Shown: piece by piece, positions 9,144 through 18,578 of the stretch
Position numbering within the stretch: position 1 is the stretch's first letter
How the letters are laid out: every line of letters starts with the position of its first letter
Origin: Paracoccus aminovorans
GTDB lineage: Bacteria > Pseudomonadota > Alphaproteobacteria > Rhodobacterales > Rhodobacteraceae
DNA: 64,000 nt
Direction: 5' to 3'
NCBI RefSeq assembly: GCF_900005615.1
Contig: NZ_LN832559.1
Coordinates: 3,044,336 to 3,108,335 of the forward strand
Notes under the pieces: generated by a model
The model's input: the letters and a program-made list of their open reading frames with translations, nothing else
What the model was told of the DNA's origin: nothing
Databases searched by the model: none
Translations under genes and position numbers: made by a program

Positions 9144-11816
9144 ATGCCCTATGATCCCGCAATCAGCGAGCCGCGCTGGCAAAAGGCGTGGGACGACGCG
9201 GAGACCTTCCGCGCGGTGCGGGACGAGCGGCCCAAGTATTACGTCCTGGAAATGTTCCCCTATCCCTCGGGGCGCATCCACATGGGCCATGTGCGCAACT
9301 ACACGATGGGCGACGTGGTGGCGCGGTTCAAGCGCGCGCAGGGCTTTTCCGTGCTGCATCCGATGGGCTGGGACGCCTTCGGCATGCCGGCCGAGAACGC
9401 GGCGATGGAGCAGGGCGGCCATCCGCGCGACTGGACCTACGGCAATATCGCCACAATGCGCGGCCAGTTGAAGCCCTTGGGCCTGTCCATCGACTGGAGC
9501 CGTGAGTTCGCCACCTGCGACGACGCCTATGTCGCCCAGCAGCAGGCGCTGTTCCTGGACATGCTGGACGCCGGGTTGATCACCCGCAAGTCGGCGCAGG
9601 TGAACTGGGACCCGGTGGACATGACCGTGCTCGCCAACGAGCAGGTGATCGACGGCAAGGGCTGGCGGTCCGGCGCCACGGTCGAGCGCAAGGAGCTGAC
9701 GCAGTGGTTCTTCAAGATCTCGGATTACTCGGACGAGTTGCTGGCGGCGCTGGACGGGCTGGAGGGCTGGCCGGAAAAGGTGCGGCTGATGCAGGCCAAC
9801 TGGATCGGCAAGTCGCGCGGGCTGCAATTCCGGTTCCAGACGGTCGATCTGCCCGATTTCCCGCAGATCGAGGTCTATACCACCCGCCCCGACACGCTGA
9901 TGGGCGCGAGCTTTGTCGCGCTGTCGCCCGACCATCCGCTGGTCAAGGCGCTGGCCGCCAAGGATGCCACGGTCGCCGCTTTCGTCGAGGAATGCCGCAA
10001 GATCGGCACCACCGAGGAGGCCATCGAGACCGCGCCGAAGCTGGGTTTCGACACCGGGCTGACGGTCCGCCACCCGCTGGACCCGGATTGGCAACTGCCG
10101 ATCTGGATCGCGAATTTCGTGCTGATGGATTACGGCACCGGGGCGATCTTCGGCTCGCCGGCGCATGACGAGCGCGACCATGAGTTTGCGGTGAAATACG
10201 GCCTGCCGATCCGCGCCACCTTCGGCGAAAAGGATATGACGCTGGAACAGGCCGACGCGCTGGTCGCGAAAGCGCCCTATGTGCCGCTGAAATCCGAGAC
10301 CGTGACCTATGTTCGCGGCTTCGCCGGCGCGGCCGACCAGACCGGCGAGGCGGCGGTGGACGCCGCTATCCAGCATGCCGAAGCCGCCGGCTATGGTGAG
10401 GGCGTGACGAAATTCCGCCTGCGTGACTGGGGCATCTCGCGCCAGCGCTATTGGGGCTGCCCGATCCCGGTGGTGCATTGCGAAAAATGCGGCACCGTGC
10501 CCGAGGCCAAGGCGAACCTGCCGGTGCTGCTGCCGCAGGACGTCAGCTTCGACGTGCCCGGCAACCCGCTGGACCGGCACCCGACCTGGCGCAACGCCAC
10601 CTGCCCGCAATGCGGCGGCCCGGCCCGGCGCGAGACGGACACCATGGACACTTTCGTCGATTCGTCCTGGTATTACGCCCGCTTCACCTCGCCTCATGCC
10701 GCGGTGCCGACCGACCGGCCCGAGACCGACTACTGGATGAACGTCGACCAGTATATCGGCGGCATCGAACACGCGATCCTGCACCTGCTCTATTCGCGCT
10801 TCTTCGCCCGGGCCATGGTCAAGACCGGCCACCTGCCCGAAAGCGCCAAGGAGCCATTCGACGCGCTCTTCACCCAGGGCATGGTCACGCATGAGATCTA
10901 CATGACCCGGGACGAGCGCGGCCGCCCGGTCTATCACCTGCCCGAGGATGTGAGAAAAATTCGGTTGACGAGCGATACGGAAATCGCCGTAGATCCTAAG
11001 TGTCTAAAAACTAAGACGTTCGGGGAGCTTTGGGCAAAAAATATCGCTTCTGAGAAGTTCGACGGCCTGACCTCTGATGACGATAAGCTCATGTTTGCTT
11101 ACGATCATTTCATTGGCAGGGTCGAGATCATCCCCTCGGCCAAGATGTCGAAATCCAAGAAGAACGTCGTCGATCCGGTCAATATCGTCGCCAATTTCGG
11201 CGCCGATACCGCGCGCTGGTTCATGCTGTCCGACAGCCCGCCCGAGCGGGACGTGGAATGGACTGCCGCCGGGGCCGAGGCCGCGAACCGCTATCTCGCC
11301 CGGGTCTGGCGGCTGGCCGACGAGATGCCCGAGGGCGGCGACGACCCCGATCTCCTGCGCGCCGCGCATCGAGCCATCGACGAGGTGACGAAATCCATCG
11401 AGGGCTTCGCCTTCAACAAGGCCGTGGCCAAGCTTTACGAACTGGCCAATGTCATCGGCAAGTCCAAGGCCGGCGGCGACGGCCGGCGCGCGGCGCTGCG
11501 CATCCTGGCGCAACTGCTGGCGCCGATGGTGCCGCACCTGGCCGAAGAGGTCTGGCAGAAGGCCGGCGGGCAGGGCATGGTCGTGGACGCGGCCTGGCCA
11601 AAGGCGGACCCTGCGCTGCTGGTCTCGGACAGCGTGGTGCTGCCGATCCAGATCAACGGCAAGCGCCGGGCCGAGATCGAGGTGCCCAAGGACATGTCCA
11701 AGGAACAGATCGAGGCGCTGGTCATGGCCGACGAGACCGTGCTGCGCTTCATGGAGGGCGCGCCGGTCAAGAAGCTGATCGTGGTGCCGGGGCGGATCGT
11801 CAATGTCGTGGTCTAG
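9144..11816 (+). CDS. leuS: Leucyl-tRNA synthetase
   Basis: 890 residues, class I aminoacyl-tRNA synthetase charging tRNA-Leu. The HIGH motif appears as HMGH (46-49) and KMSKS at 667-671. The CP1 editing domain is visible ([20 protein letters not shown]). A zinc-ribbon-like insert has CEKCG and CPQCGG. The anticodon-binding and C-terminal domains are complete. The start has GGAGG 7 nt upstream. Just before KMSKS, in the leucine-specific domain region (residues about 603-660), the DNA drops to about 45 % GC and the protein changes character (see findings). First gene of an apparent leuS-lptE-holA-flavoprotein operon with overlapping ends. Confidence 0.97.
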   Translation: MPYDPAISEPRWQKAWDDAETFRAVRDERPKYYVLEMFPYPSGRIHMGHVRNYTMGDVVARFKRAQGFSVLHPMGWDAFGMPAENAAMEQGGHPRDWTYGNIATMRGQLKPLGLSIDWSREFATCDDAYVAQQQALFLDMLDAGLITRKSAQVNWDPVDMTVLANEQVIDGKGWRSGATVERKELTQWFFKISDYSDELLAALDGLEGWPEKVRLMQANWIGKSRGLQFRFQTVDLPDFPQIEVYTTRPDTLMGASFVALSPDHPLVKALAAKDATVAAFVEECRKIGTTEEAIETAPKLGFDTGLTVRHPLDPDWQLPIWIANFVLMDYGTGAIFGSPAHDERDHEFAVKYGLPIRATFGEKDMTLEQADALVAKAPYVPLKSETVTYVRGFAGAADQTGEAAVDAAIQHAEAAGYGEGVTKFRLRDWGISRQRYWGCPIPVVHCEKCGTVPEAKANLPVLLPQDVSFDVPGNPLDRHPTWRNATCPQCGGPARRETDTMDTFVDSSWYYARFTSPHAAVPTDRPETDYWMNVDQYIGGIEHAILHLLYSRFFARAMVKTGHLPESAKEPFDALFTQGMVTHEIYMTRDERGRPVYHLPEDVRKIRLTSDTEIAVDPKCLKTKTFGELWAKNIASEKFDGLTSDDDKLMFAYDHFIGRVEIIPSAKMSKSKKNVVDPVNIVANFGADTARWFMLSDSPPERDVEWTAAGAEAANRYLARVWRLADEMPEGGDDPDLLRAAHRAIDEVTKSIEGFAFNKAVAKLYELANVIGKSKAGGDGRRAALRILAQLLAPMVPHLAEEVWQKAGGQGMVVDAAWPKADPALLVSDSVVLPIQINGKRRAEIEVPKDMSKEQIEALVMADETVLRFMEGAPVKKLIVVPGRIVNVVV

Positions 11817-12288
11817 GCGCAGCGTGATCCTGGCCGCGCTGGCGCTGGCCGCCTGCGGCTTTTCCCCGGTCTATGGACCCGACGGCGTGGGCGGCAAGCT
11901 TTTCGGCCAGGTCCGCACCGCCGATCCCAAGACCCCGGACGACTTCAGCTTTGCCGGCCGCATCGCCGAGCGGCTGGGGCCGGACAGCAACCCGCGCTTC
12001 GAGCTGGGCTATCGGTTGCGCATCGCCGTGGTGCCGCAGGCCATCACCCCGGACGAGATCACCACGCGCTATGCCCTGAACGGCAGCGCGGATTTCGTGC
12101 TGACCGAATCGGGTTCGGGCAAGGTGGTGACGCGGGGGCAGGTCAGCAGCTTCACCTCGTACTCCACCACCGGCACGACCATCGCTACCATGGCGGCGGA
12201 ACAGGATGCGCATGAGCGGCTGGCGCGGATGCTGGCCGACCAGGTGGTGACGCGGCTGATGGCCGTGGACCCGGCAACGGTTCCATGA
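11803..12288 (+). CDS. lptE: LPS-assembly lipoprotein LptE
   Basis: 161 residues. A lipoprotein signal ends LALAAC, and the mature protein begins GFSPVYG, the alphaproteobacterial LptE (formerly RlpB-like) opening. LptE plugs the LptD beta barrel in the outer membrane and helps insert LPS. The [21 protein letters not shown] and [30 protein letters not shown] segments match the family. It overlaps leuS by 14 nt and holA by 4 nt, the conserved leuS-lptE-holA order. Confidence 0.9.
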   Translation: MSWSRRSVILAALALAACGFSPVYGPDGVGGKLFGQVRTADPKTPDDFSFAGRIAERLGPDSNPRFELGYRLRIAVVPQAITPDEITTRYALNGSADFVLTESGSGKVVTRGQVSSFTSYSTTGTTIATMAAEQDAHERLARMLADQVVTRLMAVDPATVP

Positions 12289-13313
12289 TCCTGAAGGGCG
12301 CCGAGATCGGACGCTACCTGGCGCGGCCCGATCCGACGCGGCCGGCGCTGCTGGTCTATGGCCAGGACGCCATGCGCGTCGCGCTGAAGCGGGCCGAGGC
12401 GGTCAAGGCCCTGGTCGGCCCCGGCGCCGAGGAGGAGATGCGCCTGACCCGCATCCCCGGGGCCGATCTGCGCAAGGACCCGGCGGCGCTGTTGGACGCA
12501 GTGAAGGCGGTCGGCTTCTTTCCGGGCCAGCGCGTGGTGCTCGTCGATGACACGCCTGACGCGGCAGCGCCGGCGGTGGCCTCGGCGCTGGGGGAATGGC
12601 GCGCGGGCGATGCGGTGATCGTGGTGGCGGCGGGGGCCTTGGGGAAATCCTCGGCGCTGCGGAAGCTTTTCGAGCCGCATCCGGCGGCGGTGACCGCGCC
12701 GATCTATGACGATCCGCCCAGCGAGGACGAGATCGAGCGCTGGCTGCGCGACGCGGGCCTGCGCGAGGTGCCCCGCGACGCCATGCGCGACCTGATGGCG
12801 CTGTCGCGCGCGCTGGACCCCGGCGATTTCCGCCAGACGGTCGAGAAGATCGGGCTTTACAAGCATGGCGACACGAGCCCGCTGACCTCCTCCGAGATCG
12901 CGCTGCTGGCCCCCGCCACCATCGAGGCCGAGGTGGACGCGCTGATCGACAGCGTGGCCGAGGGCCGGGCGCGGGAATTCGCGCTGCTGATGCGCCGGAT
13001 CGAGGGTCAAGGCACGGCGCCGGTGACGCTGTGCATCGCGGCTCTGCGGCATTTCCGGGCGCTGCATGCCGGCGCCTCGGACCCCGGTGGGCCGGGGGCG
13101 GGGTTTTCGCGGCTGCGGCCGCCGGTCTTTGGCCCGCGTCGGGACCGGATGATCCGGCAGGCGCAGGACTGGGGCATGCGGGCGCTGGAGGACGCGATCC
13201 ACCAGTTGATCGAGACGGACCTGACGCTGCGGTCGTCCTCGCGCGCACCGGCCATGGCGGTGATGGAGCGGATGCTCTTGCGGCTGTGCATGATGCCGCG
13301 CGGCGGGCGCTGA
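12285..13313 (+). CDS. holA: DNA polymerase III subunit delta
   Basis: 342 residues, the delta subunit of the clamp loader, which opens the beta sliding clamp. N-terminal AAA+-like domain (LLVYGQDAMRV, VGFFPGQRVVLVDD) and C-terminal helical collar (RALDPGDFRQTVEKIGLY, IHQLIETDLTLRS). Divergent sequence is normal for this family. It overlaps lptE by ATGA and the next gene by one base (TGATG), so translation is probably coupled. Confidence 0.93.
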   Translation: MILKGAEIGRYLARPDPTRPALLVYGQDAMRVALKRAEAVKALVGPGAEEEMRLTRIPGADLRKDPAALLDAVKAVGFFPGQRVVLVDDTPDAAAPAVASALGEWRAGDAVIVVAAGALGKSSALRKLFEPHPAAVTAPIYDDPPSEDEIERWLRDAGLREVPRDAMRDLMALSRALDPGDFRQTVEKIGLYKHGDTSPLTSSEIALLAPATIEAEVDALIDSVAEGRAREFALLMRRIEGQGTAPVTLCIAALRHFRALHAGASDPGGPGAGFSRLRPPVFGPRRDRMIRQAQDWGMRALEDAIHQLIETDLTLRSSSRAPAMAVMERMLLRLCMMPRGGR

Positions 13314-14506
13314 TGCAGGCGCTGGTCATCGGCGCCGGCCCGGCCGGGCTGATGGCGGCCGAAGTGCTGGCAGGCGGGGGCGCGCGGGTCGTGGTGGCCG
13401 AGGCCATGCCGACCCCGGCGAGAAAGTTCCTGATGGCGGGGAAGTCCGGGCTGAACCTGACGCGGGACGAGCCGTGGCCGGTGTTCGCGGCGCATTATGG
13501 GGGCTCTGCCCCCGGCCTTCGGCCTCCCCCGGAGTATTTGGAAAACGGAGAAATGGGACCCGAGGCGGTGATGGGCTGGGCGCGCGGCTTGGGCGTGGAC
13601 CTGTTCACGGGTTCGACCGGGCGGGTGTTTCCGGTGGGCATGAAGGCCTCGCCGCTGCTGCGGGCCTGGCTGGCGCGGCTGTCGGGGCTGGGGGTCGAGT
13701 TTCGGATGCGCTGCCGCTGGCGCGGCTTCGACGGCGACGGCTGGCGCTTCGAGGTGCCGGGCGGGGTCGAGATGCTGCATCCGCGCGCGGTCGTGCTGGC
13801 GCTGGGTGGGGCGAGTTGGCCGCGGCTGGGCTCGGACGCGGCCTGGGTCCCCTGGCTGGCCGGGCGGGGCGTCGAGGTGGCGCCGTTCCGGCCGGCGAAC
13901 ATGGGGTTCCGCGTGCACTGGTCGGTGCCGATGGCGCGGCATTTCGGCCAAGCGGTCAAGGGCGTGGCGCTGCATGCCGGCGATGCGGTCAGCCGGGGCG
14001 AATGGGTGGTGACGGCGCAGGGCATCGAGGGCGGCGGGGTCTATGAGGTCTCGGCCGCGATGCGGGACGGGGCCGAGGCGCTGCTGGACCTGGCGCCCGA
14101 CCTTGCCGCCGGAGAGCTGGCGCGGCGCTTCGCGGCGGCGCCGGCGAAGCTGTCGGTCGGCAACCGGCTGCGGCGGGTGCTGGGCGATCCCTTGCGCGCC
14201 GCCCTGCTGATGGAATGGGGCCAGCCGCTGCCGGCGGACCCGGCGCGGCTGGCCGCGCGCGCCAAGGCGCTGCGGCTGCGGCACGAGGGGCCTATGGACA
14301 TCGAACGGGCGATTTCCTCGGCCGGGGGCATTGCCGGCGCCGGCCTGACCGAGGCGCTGGAGCTGCGCGCCCTGCCGGGCGTCTTTGCCGCCGGCGAGAT
14401 GCTGGACTGGGAGGCGCCGACCGGGGGCTATCTGCTGACCGGCTGCCTTGCCACCGGTCGGCTGGCTGGGCGGGGTGCCGCCGCCTATCTGGCCGCGGCG
14501 CGCTGA
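13313..14506 (+). CDS. TIGR03862/BaiN-like FAD-dependent oxidoreductase
   Basis: 397 residues from MQALVIGAGPAGLMAAE, a dinucleotide-binding GxGxxG at the N-terminus. Family motifs are KFLMAGKSGLNLT, FTGSTGRVFPVGMKASPLLRAWL, LGGASWPRLGSD and a C-terminal FAD-contact segment GMLDWEAPTGGYLLTGCLATG. The start at 13313 overlaps the holA stop (TGATG); the frame runs on upstream without homology. The physiological substrate of TIGR03862 proteins is unknown. Residues about 63-81 are encoded by a hairpin-rich repeat (separate entry) that looks inserted in frame. Convergent with the GST gene, with a 22-nt overlap of the 3' ends. Confidence 0.88.
   Translation: MQALVIGAGPAGLMAAEVLAGGGARVVVAEAMPTPARKFLMAGKSGLNLTRDEPWPVFAAHYGGSAPGLRPPPEYLENGEMGPEAVMGWARGLGVDLFTGSTGRVFPVGMKASPLLRAWLARLSGLGVEFRMRCRWRGFDGDGWRFEVPGGVEMLHPRAVVLALGGASWPRLGSDAAWVPWLAGRGVEVAPFRPANMGFRVHWSVPMARHFGQAVKGVALHAGDAVSRGEWVVTAQGIEGGGVYEVSAAMRDGAEALLDLAPDLAAGELARRFAAAPAKLSVGNRLRRVLGDPLRAALLMEWGQPLPADPARLAARAKALRLRHEGPMDIERAISSAGGIAGAGLTEALELRALPGVFAAGEMLDWEAPTGGYLLTGCLATGRLAGRGAAAYLAAAR
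13499..13557. repeat. REP-like hairpin repeat inside a coding gene
   Basis: Two adjacent short hairpins: GGGGG-ctctg-CCCCC (13499-13513) and GGCC-ttc-GGCC (13514-13524). They are followed by tcccccggagtatttgg and an A-rich tail. From memory, this layout matches a repeat common between genes of Rhodobacteraceae. Here it is translated in frame as GGSAPGLRPPPEYLENGEM. Confidence 0.6.
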
Positions 14507-15072
14507 TAGGCGGGACGGACGCGCATCCGCTCCAGGTAGTCGGTCAGCCGATGTTCGACGATCGGAAAGCGCGCGGTCAGCGCCCAGGTCAGGCAATGCG
14601 CCAGGATGATGTCCGGCACCGTCATGCGGTCGCCCATCAGGAAGCCGTCCTCGGCCATGCGATGCGCCAGCGTCTTCTGGCTGCGCTCGAATTCCCAGCG
14701 CAGGGTGTTCTTGATCGCGGCGAGGCGCATCTCTTCGGGCAGCACGAAGCTGTGGCGCGCGGCCAGCCACAGCGCGGCGTCGAACTCGTCCAGGATGAAC
14801 TGGGTCAGGCTGTCCTGGCGGGCGCGGTCCAATGTGCCGGCAGGGTGGGTCAGCGCGCCGTGGCGGTCGGCCAGATAGGTCAGGATCGCGGTCGAATCGG
14901 TGATCGGCGTGCCGTCCGCGATCAGCACCGGCACCTTGCCCGCCGGGTTGAACGGCTTCACCCCCTCGCCATGCGGGTTCACCGGGACATGCTCATAGGG
15001 CTGGTCCAGCTCCTCAAGCATCCAGAGCACCCGCAGGGCGCGGCTTCGCGCGGTTCCGATCACCTGATACAT
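14485..15072 (-). CDS. Glutathione S-transferase family protein
   Basis: 195 residues starting MYQVIGTARSRALRVLWML. N-terminal thioredoxin-like GSH-binding domain (residues 1-75), including the cis-Pro GKVPVL and the glutathione-contact DSTAILTYLA. C-terminal all-helical domain with the GDRMTVPDIILAH N-capping box. Probably a cytosolic GST conjugating glutathione to electrophiles; the substrate is unknown. The start at 15072 was chosen by homology, since the frame runs to 15210. The gene is divergent from the MFS transporter and overlaps the flavoprotein 3' end. Confidence 0.88.
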   Translation of the reverse strand: MYQVIGTARSRALRVLWMLEELDQPYEHVPVNPHGEGVKPFNPAGKVPVLIADGTPITDSTAILTYLADRHGALTHPAGTLDRARQDSLTQFILDEFDAALWLAARHSFVLPEEMRLAAIKNTLRWEFERSQKTLAHRMAEDGFLMGDRMTVPDIILAHCLTWALTARFPIVEHRLTDYLERMRVRPAYQRAAAR

Positions 15073-15194
15073 GACAGCCTTCTTCCGATCCTGGGGGCAG
15101 GCTAGCCGCCCGCCGCGATTCAGGCAATGAGCGCCATTGACGCCATCCCCACCCGGGCGCAGGAAGGGCGGACGGCCAGCCAGAAGAGGGTCCC

Positions 15195-16439
15195 ATGTCC
15201 GCAAGCGCACGCGCGCCGCTGTTCACCTCGGTGCTGATCGGCGGCTCGATCATCCTGCTGATCAACTTCGCGCTGCGCGCCAGCTTCGGCGTGTTCCAGA
15301 TCCCCATCGCGCAGGAATTCGGCTGGCCGCGGGCCGAGTTCAGCCTGGCCATCGCCATCCAGAACCTGGCCTGGGGCATCGGCCAGCCGATCTTCGGCGC
15401 GCTGGGGGAACGCTGGGGCGACCGCTGGTCGATCATCATCGGCGCCTTCCTGTATTCGGCCGGGCTGGTGCTGACCGCCTATGCGACCGACCCGCAAACC
15501 GTGCAGCTGCTGGAGATCATGGTCGGATTCGGCATCGCCGGCACCGGCTTCGGCGTCATCCTGGCCGTGATCGGCCGCGCCGCCAGCGACGAGAACCGCA
15601 GCCTGGCGCTGGGGATCGGCACCGCCGCCGGCTCGGCCGGACAGGTCTTCGGCGCGCCGCTGGCCGAGGCGCTGCTGATGCATTACCCGTGGCAGAGCGT
15701 GTTCATCATCTTCGGGGTGATCGTGCTGGCCTGCCTGTTCTTCCTGCCGCTGCTGGGCGGCGGCAAGCCCGCCAGCCGCAGCGAGCTGGAAGACAGCATG
15801 GGCACGGTGCTGAAGCGCGCCTTCACCGACCCGTCCTATCTGATGATCTTCGCCGGGTTCTTTTCCTGCGGCTATCAGCTGGCCTTCATCACCGCGCATT
15901 TCCCGGCCATGGTGACCGAGATGTGCGGCCCCATCGCACCGGGCGGCACGCTGGCCGCCATCGGCATCACCTCGACCTCGGCGCTGGGGGCGGCCGCGAT
16001 CTCGCTGATCGGGCTGGCGAACATCGGCGGCGCCATCTTCGCGGGCTGGCTGGGCAAGCGCTATACCAAGAAATACCTGCTGGCCGGGATCTATACCCTG
16101 CGCACCATCGCCGCCGCCACCTTCATCCTGATGCCGATCACGCCAACCAGCGTCGTCGTCTTTTCGCTGGTCATGGGCGGGCTGTGGCTGGCGACGGTGC
16201 CGCTGACCTCGGGGCTGGTCGCCTATATCTACGGGCTGCGCTACATGGGCACGCTCTACGGCTTTGTGTTCCTGAGCCATCAGCTGGGGTCCTTCCTGGG
16301 CGTCTGGCTGGGCGGCAAGATGTACGACCTTTACGGCGACTATACCCTGGTCTGGTGGGTGGGCGTCGGCGTCGGCGCCTTCAGCGCCCTGATCCATCTG
16401 CCGGTGCGCGAGGCGCCGGCCCGGATGGCGGCGGCATGA
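15195..16439 (+). CDS. MFS transporter
   Basis: 414 residues with 12 predicted transmembrane helices. The loop 2-3 motif appears as GALGERWGDRW and a substrate-pocket-like stretch as GIAGTGFGVILAVIGRAASDENRSLALGIGTAAGSAGQVFGAPLAE in shorter pieces. It resembles the OFA/monocarboxylate-like MFS proteins of Rhodobacterales; the substrate is unknown. Start at 15195 after GAGGGTCCC. Transcribed alone, 66 nt before a palindromic operator candidate and the phosphatase gene. Confidence 0.88.
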   Translation: MSASARAPLFTSVLIGGSIILLINFALRASFGVFQIPIAQEFGWPRAEFSLAIAIQNLAWGIGQPIFGALGERWGDRWSIIIGAFLYSAGLVLTAYATDPQTVQLLEIMVGFGIAGTGFGVILAVIGRAASDENRSLALGIGTAAGSAGQVFGAPLAEALLMHYPWQSVFIIFGVIVLACLFFLPLLGGGKPASRSELEDSMGTVLKRAFTDPSYLMIFAGFFSCGYQLAFITAHFPAMVTEMCGPIAPGGTLAAIGITSTSALGAAAISLIGLANIGGAIFAGWLGKRYTKKYLLAGIYTLRTIAAATFILMPITPTSVVVFSLVMGGLWLATVPLTSGLVAYIYGLRYMGTLYGFVFLSHQLGSFLGVWLGGKMYDLYGDYTLVWWVGVGVGAFSALIHLPVREAPARMAAA

Positions 16440-16440
16440 T

Positions 16441-16465
16441 TTTGTTTGACTGGTCAATCAACAAA
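16441..16465. promoter_or_regulatory. Candidate operator TTTGT-TTGAC-TG-GTCAA-TCAACAAA
   Basis: A perfect inner inverted repeat TTGAC TG GTCAA (16446-16457) inside an imperfect 25-bp palindrome in the 80-bp gap between the MFS and acid phosphatase genes. The shape is that of a TetR-family dimer site. No adjacent TetR gene exists, so a distant regulator is implied. Confidence 0.45.
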
Positions 16466-16519
16466 AACTAGCCTCTCCGGTCAGGCGCGAAATGCGCCGC
16501 CACGAACAGGGAGAGTTCC

Positions 16520-17302
16520 ATGATCCATCAAACCCTAGCCCGCGGTCTGCTGTCGGGCGTGACCGCCCTTGCGCTGCTGGCCCCTGCCGCCATGGCGCAG
16601 GACGCCGCGGAGATGCCGCAATGCCAGGTGCGCGAATTCGCCATGGGCCTGCGCTATCAGCAGCAGTCGGCCGAGGTGCGGGCGCTGCAATTGCAGGCCT
16701 ATGCGCTGGCCCGCGCCAATCTGGAGGCCGCCATCGCCAAGGCGGAGGACCCGGCGAAGCTGGCCGTGGTCACCGACCTCGACGAGACCGCCATCGACAA
16801 TACCCCGCTTCTGGTGCGCGACATGGAGGAATGCCACGTCTACGACACCTGGGACACCTGGGGCGACTGGGAACTGCACGGCAAGCCCAGCGTGATTCCC
16901 GGCGCCATGGAATTCTTCGACTTCGCCGACACGGCGGGGGTGGCGATCTATTACGTCTCGGACCGCTTCGGCGAGCCGGAAAACAAGGCCGCCACCATCG
17001 CCACGCTGAAGGAGCTGGGCTTCCCGCAGGTCTCGGACGACCACGTGCTGCTTTACGGCACGACCAAGGAAGAGCGCCGCGCCCTCGCCGCCAAGGATCA
17101 CCAGATCGTGCTGCTTCTGGGCGATACGCTGGCGGATTTCGACAACGCCTTCCGCAAGGTCCCGACCGACGTGAAACGGGCCGAGGTCGACAAGAACGCC
17201 GCCCATTTCGGCGCCGACTGGATCGTGTTCCCCAATGCCACCTATGGCGACTGGAGCACCGCGCCCCTCGCCGCCTGGGATGCCAAGCTGAAGACCGAAT
17301 GA
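16520..17302 (+). CDS. HAD-superfamily acid phosphatase / 5'-nucleotidase (class C, lipoprotein e(P4)-like)
   Basis: 260 residues. Sec signal peptide cleaved after APAAMA; no lipobox Cys, so it is predicted to be a soluble periplasmic enzyme. HAD motif I DLDET carries the two catalytic Asp; motif II is near YYVSDR, and GDTLADF forms the C-terminal metal site. The length and layout match HAD subfamily IIIB acid phosphatases, which release phosphate from nucleotides. Ribosome-binding site GGGAGAG. A terminator hairpin follows. Confidence 0.9.
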   Translation: MIHQTLARGLLSGVTALALLAPAAMAQDAAEMPQCQVREFAMGLRYQQQSAEVRALQLQAYALARANLEAAIAKAEDPAKLAVVTDLDETAIDNTPLLVRDMEECHVYDTWDTWGDWELHGKPSVIPGAMEFFDFADTAGVAIYYVSDRFGEPENKAATIATLKELGFPQVSDDHVLLYGTTKEERRALAAKDHQIVLLLGDTLADFDNAFRKVPTDVKRAEVDKNAAHFGADWIVFPNATYGDWSTAPLAAWDAKLKTE

Positions 17303-17310
17303 CCGGACAG

Positions 17311-17340
17311 GCCGGGGTCCTGCGCCCCGGCTTGCACTTT
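17311..17340 (+). terminator. Terminator of the acid phosphatase gene
   Basis: Stem GCCGGGG / CCCCGGC (17311-17317, 17325-17331) with a 7-nt loop, followed by TTGCACTTT. It lies 9 nt past the stop. Confidence 0.65.
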
Positions 17341-17384
17341 CCGGCGGCCTGACGCAGCTTCCGGGCCTGGCTGGAGGGACGGAA

Positions 17385-18578
17385 ATGCACTGGATCATAT
17401 CGCCGGGATTGTTGTCGCTGGTGCTGGGCTATACGCTCAGCCAGTTCTATCGCGCCTTCCTGGCGGTGCTGGCGCCCAGGCTCGACGCCGAGCTGGGCGC
17501 GGGGCCGGCCGATCTCGCGCTGTCCTCGGGGCTTTGGTACATCGCCTTCGCCGCCATGCAGATCCCGGTCGGCTGGGCGCTGGACCGCTGGGGCCCGCGC
17601 GAGGCCGTCTCGGTGCTGCTGGCGCTGGGCGGCGGCGGCGGGGCGGCGGTGTTTGCCCTGGCGCAGACGCCCTGGCACCTGCATGTCGCCATGGCGCTGC
17701 TGGGCATCGGCTGCGCGCCGGTGATGATGGGCAGCTTCTTCATCTTTGCCCGCACCCTGCCCCCCGCCTCGATGAGCGCGGCGGGCGGCGCGGTGGTCGG
17801 GCTGGGCTCGCTGGGCAACATGCTGGGCGCGGCGCCGCTGGTCTGGGTGGTGAACGGCATCGGCTGGCGCGAGACGCTGGCCATCCTGGCGCTGGTCACC
17901 CTGGCGGTCTCGGCCACGATCTACGCCTGCGTCAAGAACCCGCCCCGACCCGAGGGCACGCATCCCATCGGCTCGCTGCGCGCGCTGCTGAAGGTGCGCG
18001 AGCTCTGGGCGATCCTGCCGCTCTTGTTCATCACCTATGCCGCCTCGGCCTGCATCCGCGGGCTCTGGGCCGGGCCCTATCTCTCCGAGGTCTTTGGCGC
18101 CAGCGACTATCTGATCGGCTGGGTCACGCTGGGCATGGGGCTGGCGATGGTCACGGCCAACCTGGCGGTCGGGCGGGTGGTGCGGCTGTTCGGCTCGGAC
18201 AAGCGCACCTCGCTGGCGAACACGCTGCTGCTGTGCGCGGTGCTGTCCAGCCTGTGGCTGGCGCCCGGGCTCAGCCTCGGGCTGTCCTCGGTGCTGCTGG
18301 TCATGGTCTGCATTTCGGACAGCAACTATTCGCTGATCATGTCGCACGGCCGGGCCTTCCTGCCGCCGCATCTGGTCGGGCGCGGCATCACCTTCATGAA
18401 CATGATCTCGATCTCGGGCGTGGGGGTGATGCAGTTCCTGTCGCGGCCGGTGTATCTCTCGGCCTCGGCCAGCCAGCCGCCGGCCACGGCTTACGGTTAC
18501 ATCTTCCTGTTCTTCCTGATACCGCTGGTCATCGGATTGCTTGTCTATCTGTTCAGTCCCGAGGATCGCCATGGCTGA
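17385..18578 (+). CDS. MFS transporter
   Basis: 397 residues, about 12 transmembrane helices, with the MFS loop motif GWALDRWGPRE and a QFYRAFLAVLAP first-helix exit typical of nitrate/sugar-phosphate-like MFS members in Rhodobacterales. The substrate is unknown. Start at 17385 after GGAGGGACGGAA. Its last 8 nt overlap the glycosyltransferase gene, so the three genes 17385-20213 form one operon. A carrier linked to two glycosyltransferases may handle a surface-glycan precursor, but this is inference. Confidence 0.85.
   Translation: MHWIISPGLLSLVLGYTLSQFYRAFLAVLAPRLDAELGAGPADLALSSGLWYIAFAAMQIPVGWALDRWGPREAVSVLLALGGGGGAAVFALAQTPWHLHVAMALLGIGCAPVMMGSFFIFARTLPPASMSAAGGAVVGLGSLGNMLGAAPLVWVVNGIGWRETLAILALVTLAVSATIYACVKNPPRPEGTHPIGSLRALLKVRELWAILPLLFITYAASACIRGLWAGPYLSEVFGASDYLIGWVTLGMGLAMVTANLAVGRVVRLFGSDKRTSLANTLLLCAVLSSLWLAPGLSLGLSSVLLVMVCISDSNYSLIMSHGRAFLPPHLVGRGITFMNMISISGVGVMQFLSRPVYLSASASQPPATAYGYIFLFFLIPLVIGLLVYLFSPEDRHG

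Noticed and set aside
13007..14770. 587-codon minus-strand open frame opposite the flavoprotein gene
   Set aside because: Antisense of a recognised FAD enzyme; low-complexity Arg/Pro translation.
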